A stretch of DNA of 64,000 nt from Limnephilus marmoratus (Eukaryota; Arthropoda; Insecta; Trichoptera; Limnephilidae): assembly GCA_917880885.1 (NCBI GenBank), contig OU862909.1, forward strand, positions 30,314,851 to 30,378,850, in the 5' to 3' direction. The notes under the pieces were generated by a model. It saw only the letters and a list, made by a program, of their open reading frames with translations, was not told where the DNA came from and ran no database searches. Positions 22,141-33,689 of the stretch are shown piece after piece. A program made the translations under genes and the position numbers. Every line of letters starts with the position of its first letter. The first letter of the stretch is position 1.

Positions 22141-22536
22141 TATGTTAGTAAATTTTATTTTCTTTCACTTTTCTTTTTTGTGCATAATTTTTATGAAGTA
22201 TTTTCTTACTTCCCAATTGACGTTATTACGTTATTACGTACATAAAACCTTTTCTTTCTATGTCTCTGGCTTTCACCCTTCAAGAGTTTTCCAGACTACG
22301 AACTAAATTAATTTATTCAGTATACCAACACCGTATACAAAATGGTCTCAAAACTGAATATTCCATTAAGGACACAGTTTTATTTTATTTCCTTAATCTG
22401 TAAACCAATATAAAATTTTTCCAAAAATTTATATTGGGATTAGGGGAAATAGGCCTGGTTAAAATTAATACAGGGGTTCAAATTTTGTCCCGCTACTGGA
22501 CTTACCAGTTTAACTAAATTTTGTAGCTTAGACCGT

Positions 22537-22704
22537 ATGAAGGCGACATCAGAGAGATTACCAAAGTACGCCCGAGATAGTTTGCGCCACCTTGACTCGG
22601 CTGGAGCAATCTCCGGTCATCATTCTAACGTAAGCCCTCACATGAACCGACTCACTTTTTCTCAGTTAGTCTCCAGATTTATGAGGATGAATGCGTCTAG
22701 CTAA
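22537..22704 (+). CDS. Unrecognised 55-residue open frame
   Basis: I do not recognise this. The frame is open upstream of the ATG from about 22516 and reads MKATSERLPKYARDSLRHLD, then SAGAISGHHSNVSPHMNRLT and a short tail to TAA. Its composition is more balanced than the AT-rich chance frames nearby. I see no clear splice sites or domain, so it may be a fragment of an old mobile-element ORF or chance. Confidence 0.2.
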   Translation: MKATSERLPKYARDSLRHLDSAGAISGHHSNVSPHMNRLTFSQLVSRFMRMNASS

Positions 22705-23290
22705 AATTCACTTAATCTCGTGCACTCTGTTGAACACTCCGCCATGAAAAATAAACGAGAGAGAAAATGTACAGCATTTTACATTGACGAACTTACTCTG
22801 TATTTTCACTCGTTTTATTCAACATATCAAATGTTACGCCTTTTAGTCATATAAACGTAAAAAAACCATGCCAACTCAGAAACTCCTCAGAAAGGTCATT
22901 AAAAGCTATGAAAAAATAAATTAAAAATAGCCGGTAACCCTAACCTAACTTAATCTATTTAACCATTTTTTTAGCATCACTCTTAATGATCTTTCTGAGT
23001 TGCTTCTTAGTTGATTTCATTCCGAGTTGTCCGGTCACCGTTTAATTAGTATCACAGAATCTTTTGCATTCTTGTGGACAGTCCGTCACGAAAACTAAAG
23101 TAAAGATAAAGTGGTTCAAAATAAAATTAATGGTCAGTAATTAAATAGGCCCCACTGCAAGACCGTTGAATGTCATTTTTTATTATTGTAATGTTTTTCA
23201 ATCCCATTGATTGGGATTTCTTGTTGAATGTTTCTAGAATCTTCAATAAATCTTGTGATTAGTTACATTATTTGCTTTATCGTGATCGTG
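22705..23290. other. Gene-less stretch
   Basis: Nothing supported. GGCCCCACTGCAAGACCG and flanking sequence are not repeated elsewhere in the window. Confidence 0.35.
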
Positions 23291-23306
23291 TGGTATACAA
23301 TGAATG

Positions 23307-23599
23307 AAAGAGCTAAACGTAGCGAAATTTATAAAACTGGGAAGACTTCGGTGGCTGGGCCATGTGGAGAGAATGACCGAGCACCAAGCACCAAAGTTCC
23401 TGCTGAACTCAAGACCAATAGGGCGAAGGAACCTGGGAAGACCAAGACTAAGATGGAGCGACAACGTCCTCAAAGACATATCTATCTTGGAGCTTCTAAA
23501 CTGGAGAGAGCTGGCACAAAACCGAGATGAGTGGAGGAAGATTCTTGAGGAGGCCAAGACCCACCAGGGGTTGTAGAGCCAATAGTGATGATGATGATG
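23307..23599 (+). mobile_element. 5'-truncated RTE-type LINE with 12-bp target duplication
   Basis: The insertion is flanked by ATACAATGAATG at 23295-23306 and 23600-23611. It ends in a GTGATGATGATGATG microsatellite, the usual 3' tail of RTE elements. Only about 290 bp were inserted, so it was non-functional from the start. Confidence 0.85.
23310..23576 (+). pseudogene. RTE-type reverse transcriptase C-terminus
   Basis: The frame gives GRLRWLGHVERMTEHQAPK, GRRNLGRPRLRWSDNV and then WRELAQNRDEWRKILEEAKT HQGL with a stop. 'LRWxGHVxRM', 'GRPxxRWxDxV' and 'AQDRxxWRxxxEEAKTHxGL' are hallmarks of the end of RTE-type (and similar insect) endonuclease-reverse transcriptases. The catalytic regions are absent because of 5' truncation. 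The open frame appears to start at an ATG at 23304, which is target DNA; the element-derived part begins after the duplication. Confidence 0.85.
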
Positions 23600-23611
23600 A
23601 TACAATGAATG

Positions 23612-24061
23612 TTTAACTGTACCAAATGGATGTTCAATGGATGCTCTGTGTAATTGTGAAGCAAGGGAACTCGACAATGAAGGTGCTCAGCTGTCGATCG
23701 GATGTCGTCGGCTATTTTCGTAACCGTTCGGGTATTAAAACATGAACGGCAACCGTTGCCATTCTTTACTAAAGACACCTGTTGAACGACATTGAAACTA
23801 CATTCATAATCATGTACACTACAATTATGAATGCCATTTGGTAACTTAGTTTGCAGTGCATCTTTGTACGTTTCTCAAATGTTAAATATCGCTCACAGTA
23901 CTGAGAAAAATCACCTTTTCTAAGAGCAGCACGCGGCTAGAATGCTGGGCATCGCATACCTACCAGCAATTAATTGAAATGTCGCTAAATGTCAGAAATG
24001 GCAGTAAACAAGTCATCGCGAGCATGACCATTTTGACTGTCAGTTATGAAACTAGCGTCAC
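23612..24061. other. Gene-less stretch before the transposon-type pseudogene
   Basis: No coding sequence is supported. Some of it may be a decayed upstream part of the next feature, but I could not follow a frame. Confidence 0.3.
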
Positions 24062-24082
24062 TTGGTTGTCACGTTTGAGGTT

Positions 24083-24650
24083 AACTGCGATTCGCGCCGT
24101 GGACAAAACAAGAACCATACAATTTTTAGATTTCTCCATTACATGGTACACCACTACAACCGCCTGGATTCCATAACCATTGTCTTCCCAATACGTGGAC
24201 ACACGAATATGGTTTTTATAAACCAGAAAGCTCGAATTAAACTTTCGCATGAATGGGCCCAGCACATACGTGAAGCCCGTCAAGACCCCAAGCCTTTTAA
24301 ATGGTAGAATGCTCACAAAAAAATTCAGACATGAACTAATTTATATATTTAAAACATTCCTTGCCTGTAAGTGAGCTCAAGTCAAGGAACATCCTCGAAT
24401 CATTTACCATGAGAACTCCAACAATTCTCTATGGCTGTCCAACGTTATTAACTCATTAGCTTCATTCAAGCCTCCAAAAGCCGGCTTAAATGTCACTAAA
24501 TTCAAACTACTTGGCCAATCATACAACAATATGATAGACTACCATTACCACACTACCAAAATCTGCAAAATACAATGACCTGCAGTTCCTAAAGAAGTTT
24601 TGCCGGCATGAAACCAAAGAATACAACAAACTTACTCATGCTGCAAACAT
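24083..24650 (+). pseudogene. Decayed transposon-associated protein (GQNKN...FPIRGH family)
   Basis: The frame contains CDSRRGQNKNHTIFRFLHYM, then LDSITIVFPIRGHT, INQKARIKLSHEWAQHIREA and a KPF end with a stop at 24305. Further downstream, in shifted frames, VKEHPRIIYHENSN, LNVTKFKLLGQSYNN and KYNDLQFLKKFCRHETKEYN continue the same protein. I recall this set (C-GQNKN, FPxRGHS, QxFCR near the end) from insect 'uncharacterized' proteins with a transposon-type domain, I believe Pfam DUF7869. A few residues are lost after RGHT, and stops and frameshifts show it is dead. I know of no tested biochemical role for the family. Confidence 0.6.
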
Positions 24651-25725
24651 ACACGGAAATAATGAATAAAACAACAGGACAAGGAGTTAAAATGGACATT
24701 CAACGTTTTTTTTAATGTGCGTAAATGTGGACAATAATCATTTTTGCGATGGAAATCTCAGATTTACATGACAAATATTTTTTTAGTCATAAAACATACC
24801 ATTTTTTTAATGGAAACAGTACTTTCATATGAATACTTATATACTCCATTTACCAATCAATACTCGCGTTTTTTTTTAGTTTTAAAGATTAAAATGCAGA
24901 AGTCTAGGAACCACTTTCGATGCAAATTCTATTGTCTTACAGTATATATCGTTAATTTATTAGAAAGAAAATATTTTCACGGTTTTTGACGAAAGTATTT
25001 TTATGTCATTTTAAAAAATTTCTCTCTTGTAATAATTTATTTAAACAATTTAAAACCGTTTGACTTTTAAAAGCCCTATAAACGTAATAAACATTTACGA
25101 ATAAACGTTTTTCAGTTACGAGCTTAACTCTCATACTCTTAAATAATAAACCTCATTTAAATGCGTCGTTTTATAAAACGAATGAGGTATATTATTTTTT
25201 ATGTGAATACCTCGCATGAAACATATTATTCTCATGAGTCAGTGTCGTAGTCATTTCAATTGGGGAATGTTTTTAATCAGATGAAATCGAGGGAAGGAAA
25301 GGGGAACTCGGTGAGAAAAGTTGAACAGTGACTGACTGCTCAAATCTGATCGTGAAGCATTTCTAATATTATTTTTAACACTTTTACACCTTTTTTGGTG
25401 TTCTTCTATTTTGCTTGTATTACTAACCTGATTTGTTGTATTATGCTTTATTTTCCTGTTAAGCACTTGTATACTGCTTTCTAACAACATATGCAGGGAC
25501 AATAGAGATCTAGATTCGTTCAAAATAAATAAATGTAGCTTCGTTTAACAAAAAAATTTGAATCTTGCGAGAGCCTTGAAGGAGTAACCATCTGTTACTT
25601 ATGCCAGGGCGGGTAAGTGGTGGATAACCTCCACTGTTCTTCTAGCAGGGCGATACTGACATCATCGTTTTCGCTGATAATTGTAAGTACTCAAATATTT
25701 TTAGTAATACAACGCAATGAATTTG
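24651..25725. other. Gene-less AT-rich stretch
   Basis: No gene supported. At 25145-25196 an imperfect palindrome pairs TAAACCTCATT with AATGAGGTATA around a TCGTTTTATAAAACGA centre. Open frames at 24744-24989 and 25251-25523 have no motif. Confidence 0.45.
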
Positions 25726-25728
25726 GGT

Positions 25729-26175
25729 CGCGGGTTTGGGTACCGTCGCCCCGGGAACCATTTATTGGATAGCCAACACCTCGCCATAGGTCACCACAAT
25801 TTGTTCGCTACGTTGGTGACTAAGCAGGGGTGCCCTGATTGAGGTTTGACTGGGTCTTGGCGGAGGATACGTCTGCCCACCAGCTGCATGGCAGGCCGTA
25901 TCGGGAGAGAATGATTGAGGGTTCTCCTGCCGTGCTCTCTCGAAATATCACCTCGCACCGCAGTGGAAGGGATGGATTCATACAACCGTCACTCTTGGGA
26001 TCCTGGGCACACTGGGCCCAGATTCCTACCCACCCCTAATACCCTTTTCCTTCCCAGAACCTCCTCTCCTTCATTCCCTGAAAAGATCCTCCACATGGCA
26101 TTCGCAAAGATGACTTAGGCCGTGAGAGGAATTATTTTCTTCAGGGCCTCCTGTTTGGAGCTAATGTAAAAAACA
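25729..26175 (+). repeat. Dispersed repeat family S1, fullest copy
   Basis: This is the longest copy (about 450 bp). Its order is GGTACCGTCGCCCCGGGAACC, ATAGCCAACACCTCGCC, TTGGTGACTAAGCAGGGGTG, a middle with GTATCGGGAGAGAATG, GGAAGGGATGGATTCATAC, CCTACCCACCCC, CCTTTTCCTTCCCAGAACC, AAAGATGACTTAGGCC and TTTGGAGCTAATGTAAAAAA. Several frames cross it on both strands by virtue of low stop density; none matches a protein that I know. Confidence 0.8.
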
Positions 26176-26334
26176 CACACATATAAGATTGCAAATCTTT
26201 TGGTCCCGTGTAACCTCAGCATCCCCAATTATTAAGGCACGTCTTTCGAGTATGGTCGATTTTCTAATTATATTAATTTGAATTGAATTTATGAAAAACC
26301 TAACTAAACTAAAACACCTTAAGGCTCTGCAACC

Positions 26335-26756
26335 GGGCTCGAAAAGAAGAAGATGGAGAGATACGAAATTACGAATGTTAGAGAAGAGCGCTAACATTTC
26401 CAGCGACGAAATCGATGCAAAAATTGCGAAAATGTATAATAAAACACGACTCGTTTAAAATACAGCAAAAATCTCGCGGGCATTGTCTTAAACAGCATTT
26501 AAAGAAACACTGTGAATTTTTTCATACATATAACTTATAAAATAACTGAAACAAACGTGTTTATAATAATTTTTGGAGCATATATTGCGATTTTTGTCTA
26601 TCGAGTGAATTTTATATAATTTGCGTGTCGGCGCGGGCAATGTGTAGATATTATCTTCAAGAATAACATATTATATTTTTTTAAGAGCTTTAAAACTTAC
26701 CGTGTGGGAGATATGTAAGAAATCGGTAGAAATTCGGGTTGCGGGCCCTTAAAGGA
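26335..26756 (+). repeat. Dispersed repeat family S5, copy 1
   Basis: It is collinear with 31745-32165. Shared words include ATACGAATGTTAGAG-like, AATAAAACACGACTCGTTT, AAAATCTCGYGGG, GTGTTTATAATAATTTT and CGGTAGAAATTCGG. It is non-coding and its class is unknown. Confidence 0.7.
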
Positions 26757-27380
26757 ATAATATGTATGGTGAAGATAGGTAAAAAAATATCCCTCTTATG
26801 CAAACTGGTGAAATTTATCTCCCTCTCCATGTAATTCACGTACTTATTCCCTTAAGAAAGAAAGAGATGATACCTATTACAAAGTTTCTAAGAACGGGGT
26901 ACGAAGCTTGTAGGAATAATATTACATATATTTTTATTCAAGTAAAATACTCGTACCTTCGTAGTACAGGATTAACCGTTCTGCCACCGACGTACGAAAT
27001 ATATATATATTTTAAATATTGCCTTATTTTCCATCCATTATTCTGCATTCATCATTAGAATCCTTAACCACAGCACGTTTACTGTAACAAAATTCAACCA
27101 TCATAACACGGGCATGGCGGTCAAAAGCCCAAAAAAATGTACGCATTTCACGCAAAAATAATAAATAAAACATATCTCTGTAATAAATAAAACATGTATA
27201 TATTTTAGATCATTCAAAAGCTTACACACAGGCTTTTGCCTGTTTTGCTTCCATTGTAGTCATGCGATGATTTTGATTAAATTATTTGTATCTTCCCATA
27301 ATGCACCTATTATGTATGTAGGTGTTTTGGATGCTATGATCGAAACACAAATGAAAGAAAAAAAACATTATTTCCGGTAT
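26757..27380. other. Gene-less stretch
   Basis: No supported gene. It has AT-rich sequence with a short AT run near 27000. Confidence 0.4.
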
Positions 27381-27382
27381 GG

Positions 27383-27725
27383 ATTCCGGTACAGATACCC
27401 CCGCCCCGGTAACCATTTATTGGATATCAAGCACCACTGTCATGGTTCTCCCCAAGTGGTTCACTACTTTGATGACATGTGGACAGGTCCTGGCGGAGGA
27501 GAGGAAAGGGCGGTTTCGGAAGACTCTTTGACCTTCCCAGATGATCTTCCTCGACCCATTATCTTACTCCGCAGCGGGAGGGATGGATTCATACATCATT
27601 CAATCCTCATACCACTTTCCCTTTCCAGTATTTCCACTCTTTTCTTTCTTAAAAAACCCTCCACCCAGCATCTCCAAAGATGACATAGGCTTGGAAGGAA
27701 ATTATTTCCTCAGGGCCTAAATAAA
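27383..27725 (+). repeat. Dispersed repeat family S1, copy 4
   Basis: It contains CCCGCCCCGGTAACC, TTTATTGGATATCAAGCACC, CCCCAAGTGGTTC, GGGAGGGATGGATTCATAC and AAAGATGACATAGGC, in the family order. A 138-codon frame over it is not conserved in the other copies. Confidence 0.75.
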
Positions 27726-28975
27726 ACAAGCACTTTGTATTTAACCAAGAATTTATTATTTTATATATTAGGTTTCGCTTCGACCAAGCTTCCTCGGGAT
27801 ATAAAAATAACTAAATATTAAGACAGAGTTATCAGTTATATATGAAAAAAATATATATAAGGTTGATATAATTATTAATAACCCCGTTTGTCATTTTCGG
27901 TGATTCAACCAAAGCTTTTAAAAAATTCTAGCTTTACCTCGAAATAAAAACGACACCATGAAAAACAGTTGCATTTATTAAAAATATATATCACAGTGTC
28001 GTTCAATAAAAATCTATTTTGATTCGTGATTATTTTGTGGAAAGACAAATATTTAAACTAAGGCATCGGGATTTATAGTTCTCGTACTTATATTTTTGGA
28101 TGTCGTTCTCATAAAGTTCAAGCGTCAAATACTGTATTTATGAAGCCATCACAATTTCTTACCACATATACCTTTTCAAAAGACGCGCAAAAAGCAAAAC
28201 ACATCGAGTTTTTTCTAAAAATAATTTCCATCTGTATTTTTATTCCGAATATTAAATTATAAGATTTTTTCAGTCGGTTTTTATTTATTCATTTTGCCTG
28301 AGAAATGCGAGTGTCAGATCCTGTAGGTGACGGAAATGGTTCTTCAACATACATAATGGATTCTTTCAACGTGCCTAGTGCCTACTAGTGCCTAGCTGCC
28401 TGGAGGTTCTACTCGTACTAGTGTAAACTGAAGTAGCTGAATCCTTGAAATAAAATGTATTCCGAACAGAATAAATAATAAAGGAAGATTTATGACGTTT
28501 TCCTTTTCCATGTTTTTTGTTGAAATCTGTGTGTATTTATATAAATATCTAAAAATCCATGGAAAAGCTGTATGACCTGCTAAATATTTTAGTGGCAAAT
28601 GTGAAAGTATGAAAATATTCAGTTTCAGGGTCCTTAGAAACTTTTCTTAGGTATCTTCGGACGTATGTAGGTAGTGCAGATCCTTGGAAATATTTTAATA
28701 CTTTTCCTGAAGCGGTCAGTATTTCCTCTTCAATCAATTTTCGCGTCTTATATTATACTATTGTTACAAAGTAGACATATATGAAAACAAATTATAATAA
28801 ATATGTTTGTACTTGAGTCAATTATCAAGAAAAATTTAACCTACAGAATGATAAAAAGCTTTATTTAGCTTTAGTTTCAATGTCTGTCAACAGATGTCAT
28901 TGGTAAGGTAGTTATAGGTATTAATTTTATTTTATATTGTTTTAATGAATCTCGACGGATATCAGCAGTTGTACT
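27726..28975. other. Gene-less AT-rich stretch
   Basis: No gene or known repeat supported. GTGCCTAGTGCCTACTAGTGCCTAG near 28371-28396 is a short local duplication of GTGCCTA. Confidence 0.4.
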
Positions 28976-28986
28976 ATATGAGGGAG

Positions 28987-30116
28987 CACTGGCGTAGCCA
29001 GGGGGGGGGGGGTTTTGGGGGTTCAACCCCCCCCCCCCCCCCCCTCGAAATGTTAAGATATCAACATCAATAATATTAAAATAAGGAGAGGCGAGCGGCA
29101 TATTTTATTTTATTGTTAATTATTACACTAATAATATATTTTGGATTCGCCCTCTCTACCACCCTCCGCTGGCCGTCGTCGATTATCCGATCGCATTCGG
29201 TAACCTTCGTATATTTTCGTGCCTTATCGGTACGGTATTGTTACGTATCCCCACACCAGTGATGGTATGTCTAGGGAAATTTCACTAAATCTAGGGGAGA
29301 AAAATATTTTTTAGGGAAAAGGGAAATCAGCACTTAATCTAGGGAAATTTCGAGTTGGTAAATTTTTTATAACATAAGACAATAATACTGGTATTATAAA
29401 CCATGTGTTTTTTGGAATTCCTATGAATCTTAAATATTGTTGATGTACTTACAAGCAATTTTGTCAAGCAATGTTATTTTTAACACTGACAACTCAAAAT
29501 GATATTAGATAAATGAAATGAAATGAAGATAAATGGGGACCTCTGAAAGAAAAAAATAATTTAACTTACAAGTTCGGTTTTTTCGGTGATTGCGGTTGAT
29601 TTTTATTTTGCAAAGTGATTTTTATTTGGAATTCCGTTTCTTAACAGTGGTAAGTGTATACGTACTTCGAAATTATTATTTCGCTTAGCAAAAAGTGTTT
29701 AATAAACATAGGTATAACAGGTTTAGTGTTAGACAGTCAGGTGAATACGTACTTGCATAAACGTGATTATTTGAATAATTTGACTGCTTAAACTGTTAAA
29801 ACATGTACAACTAATGTTTATTATACATTTATTACTTAAATTTTATTAACAAAAAAAATTAAGTAACCAATGTACATAGAAAATAAAAGTTTTCAACACA
29901 AAATGTCCACAAATTGTTATAGTTAATGCCCAAGAAATACAAAGTCCGACAATACCCCCCCCTCCCCACACCCCCCCCCCCACACTAGTTTTCATTTTCC
30001 AAGGTGGTGGTGGTGGTGGTGGTGGTGGTGGTATATAATATAAAGGTTATTGCATGCACTTTCAGCAGTTTTATTTTCTTGAACTCCCCCGATACTAAAA
30101 CTTGGCTGCGCCCGTG
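28987..30116. mobile_element. hAT-type 1.13-kb non-autonomous element, perfect 8-bp duplication
   Basis: The ends are CACTGGCGTAGCCAGG and, on the other strand, CACGGGCGCAGCCAAG. TGAGGGAG flanks both sides (28979-28986 and 30117-30124). An 8-bp duplication and short imperfect ends are the hAT signature. The interior has no transposase but holds G and C homopolymers (about 29000-29012, 29026-29043, 29947-29981) and a GGT microsatellite (30004-30030). Confidence 0.8.
30004..30030 (+). repeat. (GGT)n microsatellite
   Basis: About nine GGT units lie inside the hAT-type element. On the minus strand they produce a run of histidine codons in a chance frame. Confidence 0.9.
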
Positions 30117-30124
30117 TGAGGGAG

Positions 30125-30978
30125 AAATTGTATCCGATTGACAGCGGGCACGGCTTTAGGCGGCGGCTCTCTAGCGGATTATCACAGGTCACAGAGCATC
30201 TTTTATAACTGACGTTAAGTCTAGTAAGATGTTAGATATTCATTTAAAATACGACGATAATAAACAAAACTTGTAATGTAGACGAACCGAAGTATTATTG
30301 AAAACTCCCGACCATCAGAATTGTATTGTTAAGTAGAATCAGGTAACCATAACTAATAATATTAAACAAGCATAATTGGGACAAATGTAAATATTTAATT
30401 CATACATCAACCATACATAACACATACAGCATTTGTAGTAGGGGGATAGAATCAGAAGTAGCCCATAAACGATATTCATTGACAAAAGAGAACTATCGGC
30501 TTTGAGCCTGAAATGATAGATAAAATTGAAGTCATTCAAGAAAGGCAGACGTTCAAAAGAGGATGAAATATATAACAGAAAGTTCCAATGATAGAAACAA
30601 AGGGTTGGACTAAAGGAAATATCCGCAATTTGGATAAGCATTTTCTTTACTGAATTGTGATAAAAAAATAAATTAAACGCCCCTCACGATTTTTACAATT
30701 TTTCAATGAACCGTAAATTTCGTAAAAAAATGACGATCTTTCCTATGGCATCAACCCGGCGACATAAATAATACTGGGCATCTTTATGAGTCGGTTATAT
30801 TATATTTTCATGTTGAGGGATTCGGTGCGGACGGAACTCCTTTAGATAGATCGGTAAAATCCAGTAAAGCCTCCACACATAAATATCACATTTAGAATTT
30901 TGTATTTCTATGCAACAAAATGAAGAGGAGGTGAGATAAATATGAGTATATTGACATAAACCGTGAAAAAGTAAATAT
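30125..30978. other. Gene-less stretch
   Basis: No supported gene. A 100-codon minus-strand frame (30339-30641) is hydrophobic and Y/I/C-rich, with no motif. Confidence 0.4.
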
Positions 30979-30979
30979 A

Positions 30980-31729
30980 CTAAAAAAATATAGCATTCTT
31001 AGAAAATATGATCTGTTCTTTTATTAAAAAAATATAGCATTCTTAGAAAATATGATCTGTTCTTTTATTAAAAAAGTATAGCATTCTTAGAAAATATGTT
31101 CTGTTCTTTTATTAAAAAAATATAGCATTCTTAGAAAATATGATCTGTTCTTTTATTAAAAAAATATAGCATTCTTAGAAAATATGATCTGTTCTTTTAT
31201 TAAAAAAATATAGCATTCTTAGAAAATATGATCTGTTCTTTTATTAAAAAAATATAGCAATCTTAGAAAATATGATCTGTTCTTTTATTAAAAAAATATA
31301 GCATTCTTAGAAAATATGATCTGTTCTTTTATTAAAAAAATATAGCATTCTTAGAAAATATGATCTGTTCTTTTATTAAAAAAATATAGCATTCTTAGAA
31401 AATATGATCTGTTCTTTTATTAAAAAAATATAGCATTCTTAGAAAATATGATCTGTTCTTTTATTAAAAAAATATAGCATTCTTAGAAAATATGATCTGT
31501 TCTTTTATTAAAAAATATAGCAACCTTAGAAAATATGATCTGTTATTAAAAAAATATAGCATTCTTAGAAAATATGATCTGTTCTTTTATTAAAAAAATA
31601 TAGCATTCTTAGAAAATATGATCTGTTCTTTTATTAAAAAAATATAGCATTCTTAGAAAATATGATCTGTTCTTTTATTAAAAAAATATAGCATTCTTAG
31701 AAAATATGATCTGTTCTTTTATTAAAAAA
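30980..31729 (+). repeat. Minisatellite: 44-bp unit, about 17 copies
   Basis: Seventeen nearly identical copies of a 44-bp unit (GCATTCTTAGAAAATATGAT, CTGTTCTTTTATTAAAAAAA, TATA) are arrayed head to tail. Variants are few: GCAATC in one copy, GCAACC with two deletions in another, ATATGTT in a third. Such uniformity implies recent expansion or ongoing homogenisation. It directly precedes an S5 repeat. Confidence 0.95.
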
Positions 31730-31744
31730 TTCAAAACGTCATTT

Positions 31745-32165
31745 AAGGTCCGGTATTAATCGCTCAAAAAGAAGAAGGGGAGATATGTAAATACGAATGT
31801 TAGAGGTAGCGCACTAATATTACAAGTGATAACATTTAAGCGAAAATTGTGAAAATGTTTAATAAAACACGACTCGTTTGAAATATATCAAAAATCTCGT
31901 GGGAAATATCTTAAAGAAAAACACTGTAAATTTTCATACAGAATAACTCGTAAAATAACAGAAAAAAGTGTTTATAATAATTTTCGGAGCATACTTTGTG
32001 AGTTTTTCGATCGAGCGAATTTAATATAATAACCGTCTCGGCATGTTAAATGTACCTATAGGTATTTTCTTCAAAGAAAACATATTAACATATATTTTTT
32101 AGAAACTCAAAAACTTAAAGTGTTAAAGAGTAATATGTTATAAAACGGTAGAAATTCGGAATGCC
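31745..32165 (+). repeat. Dispersed repeat family S5, copy 2
   Basis: Same order of blocks as 26335-26756, with small indels. It starts about 15 bp after the minisatellite. Confidence 0.7.
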
Positions 32166-32375
32166 ACGGCTTACCTACTTAATGAAATTAATTTCATTTA
32201 GCAAGTACAATGACTAAATGAGATAGTTTCAAAACAGTTCAGTAACTTTTCAATTAGGTGCAAAAACCTTCTTTTTATTACACTTTTGAATATCAACAAT
32301 TTTTTACCTTCCTCAAAAAAGTGATGTAATCCTCAAAGCCGGAATTAAAATTTGTAAATGATCAACTGATCAAAT

Positions 32376-32600
32376 TTATTTTTTTTTTTATTTATTTATT
32401 TGAACATAAAAGTACAGATACACTATACATTATTTGAATGTCCGACTAGAAGATTTTTTCGTTTTAGGACAGTTAAGTTGCATAGTATAGTTCACATTAG
32501 ATAGCTCGCAGTTATAAAATTTTACGGTAGTAACCAGAAATACATTTTTGCATTATATTTTCATGCACCAATTGCTGTGTTAGTTCAAAATAATACAAGT
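32376..32600 (-). repeat. Possible LINE 3' end, minus strand
   Basis: Read on the minus strand, an AT-rich 3' UTR-like segment ends in GTTCAAATAAATAAATAAAA, resembling the tails of the plus-strand LINEs. No coding part was found. Confidence 0.35.
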
Positions 32601-33160
32601 TAATTCTGCTCAGAGAACTATTCTCTTGATTCGTTACGCTGACATTTCGTAAAACTTTTCAAACAACAAGAAAGGAAAAGATAACAAACTCGAAAAGCCA
32701 TTCACAGAAGCACAGAAATACGAAATGGTCATAAAGCCATTGTATAGGAGCGTGCATAATAAATAACACCAATTATACTCCAGATATAACACTGTCCGGG
32801 AATACAGATGCACCCCAATTACAGCACTGTATTTCCGTGTTCCAATTTCAAACTCTGGAATATAAAAAAAAACAACCCTATCTTTCAAACCCACCCCTTG
32901 GACCGGGAATAAAATTTGATTTGAACCACTGGACTGAGTTCATGTGAAATTATTAGCAAGGATTTCAACTTTCCAATTAGTGAAGTATTTCAAAAGATTA
33001 TTAACGTAGAAAAATCTACCCAAAACAAGAATAAAACTTTTATTTTAACGTATAAAAGTTACCTACAAGGCATAAACGCTGTGAACTTACTGTAATTATC
33101 ACAATCTATATTATAGTATATAAGTCAGAATCATGTACATGCTTTATTTAAAAAAAATTG
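32601..33160. other. Gene-less stretch
   Basis: An 86-codon minus-strand frame (32634-32894) has no recognisable domain. Nothing else is supported. Confidence 0.35.
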
Positions 33161-33164
33161 TGAA

Positions 33165-33415
33165 TACCTCGCCAGAGTCCCTTTTGCTCCCGTCTGGAGC
33201 CAGTGAGACTATAGCATCCCTAATTGGGATATGTTGTGAGGCTTAAGGTAAGTGGAGAGGGGAAGGAGATGGGGAGAGGAAGTTGGGGAAGTACTTGGGT
33301 ATTCAGATCCAGTCATCAAACACAGGCGACAAGCGACGTTTCAATTCTGAAAGGTGGTCTTACACCAGCGTGATACTGAGAGAATCTTCCACTCTGGAAC
33401 GCGCCATAAATATAT
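33165..33415 (-). repeat. Dispersed repeat family S2, copy 2 (inverted)
   Basis: On the minus strand it begins near GGCGCGTTCCAGAGTGGAAG, continues to GATCTGAATACCCAAGTAC and ends with an AGTCTCACTGGCTCCAGACG block. This mirrors the 9200-9455 copy. Confidence 0.65.
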
Positions 33416-33519
33416 TATTTTTAATTAATTAATTTTGAAGTCAGACAAATTAATAAAATAAAGACAGCTCAGTTTTGGTACCAGTTTGGTGGTTGTAGGG
33501 GATGTTTAAATATTGTTGG

Positions 33520-33684
33520 GTTATTCGTAATCCGGGAATGTTTGTCTTTCTTTTAAAAAAAATATTTAAAAATTATTTGATTCGATCTTGCGACCTTCGG
33601 ATTACTACCTTGCCTTACCCCTCGATAACGGGGGCCGTCCAATAGAAACTAATTAAAATAAATAAAAAATGGATTACGAATAAC
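33520..33684 (-). repeat. tRNA-like core between 14-bp inverted repeats
   Basis: GTTATTCGTAATCC (33520-33533) and its exact complement (33671-33684) enclose about 137 bp. Within it the minus strand reads ATCGAGGGGTAAGGC, TAGTAATCCGAAGG and TCGCAAGATCGAATC, i.e. D-arm-, anticodon- and T-arm-like segments. It is not a good cloverleaf; probably a tRNA-derived SINE remnant. Confidence 0.5.
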
Positions 33685-33689
33685 GCTAG

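Noticed and set aside
25791..26118. Overlapping ORFs on both strands near 25.8-26.1 kb as genes
   Set aside because: They lie wholly in the S1 repeat and are not conserved in its other copies.
30980..31729. CRISPR-like array
   Set aside because: Units are contiguous with no unique spacers; this is a minisatellite in a eukaryotic genome.
33578..33640. Functional tRNA gene on the minus strand
   Set aside because: D-, anticodon- and T-like words are present but the stems do not close into a cloverleaf and the acceptor does not pair.
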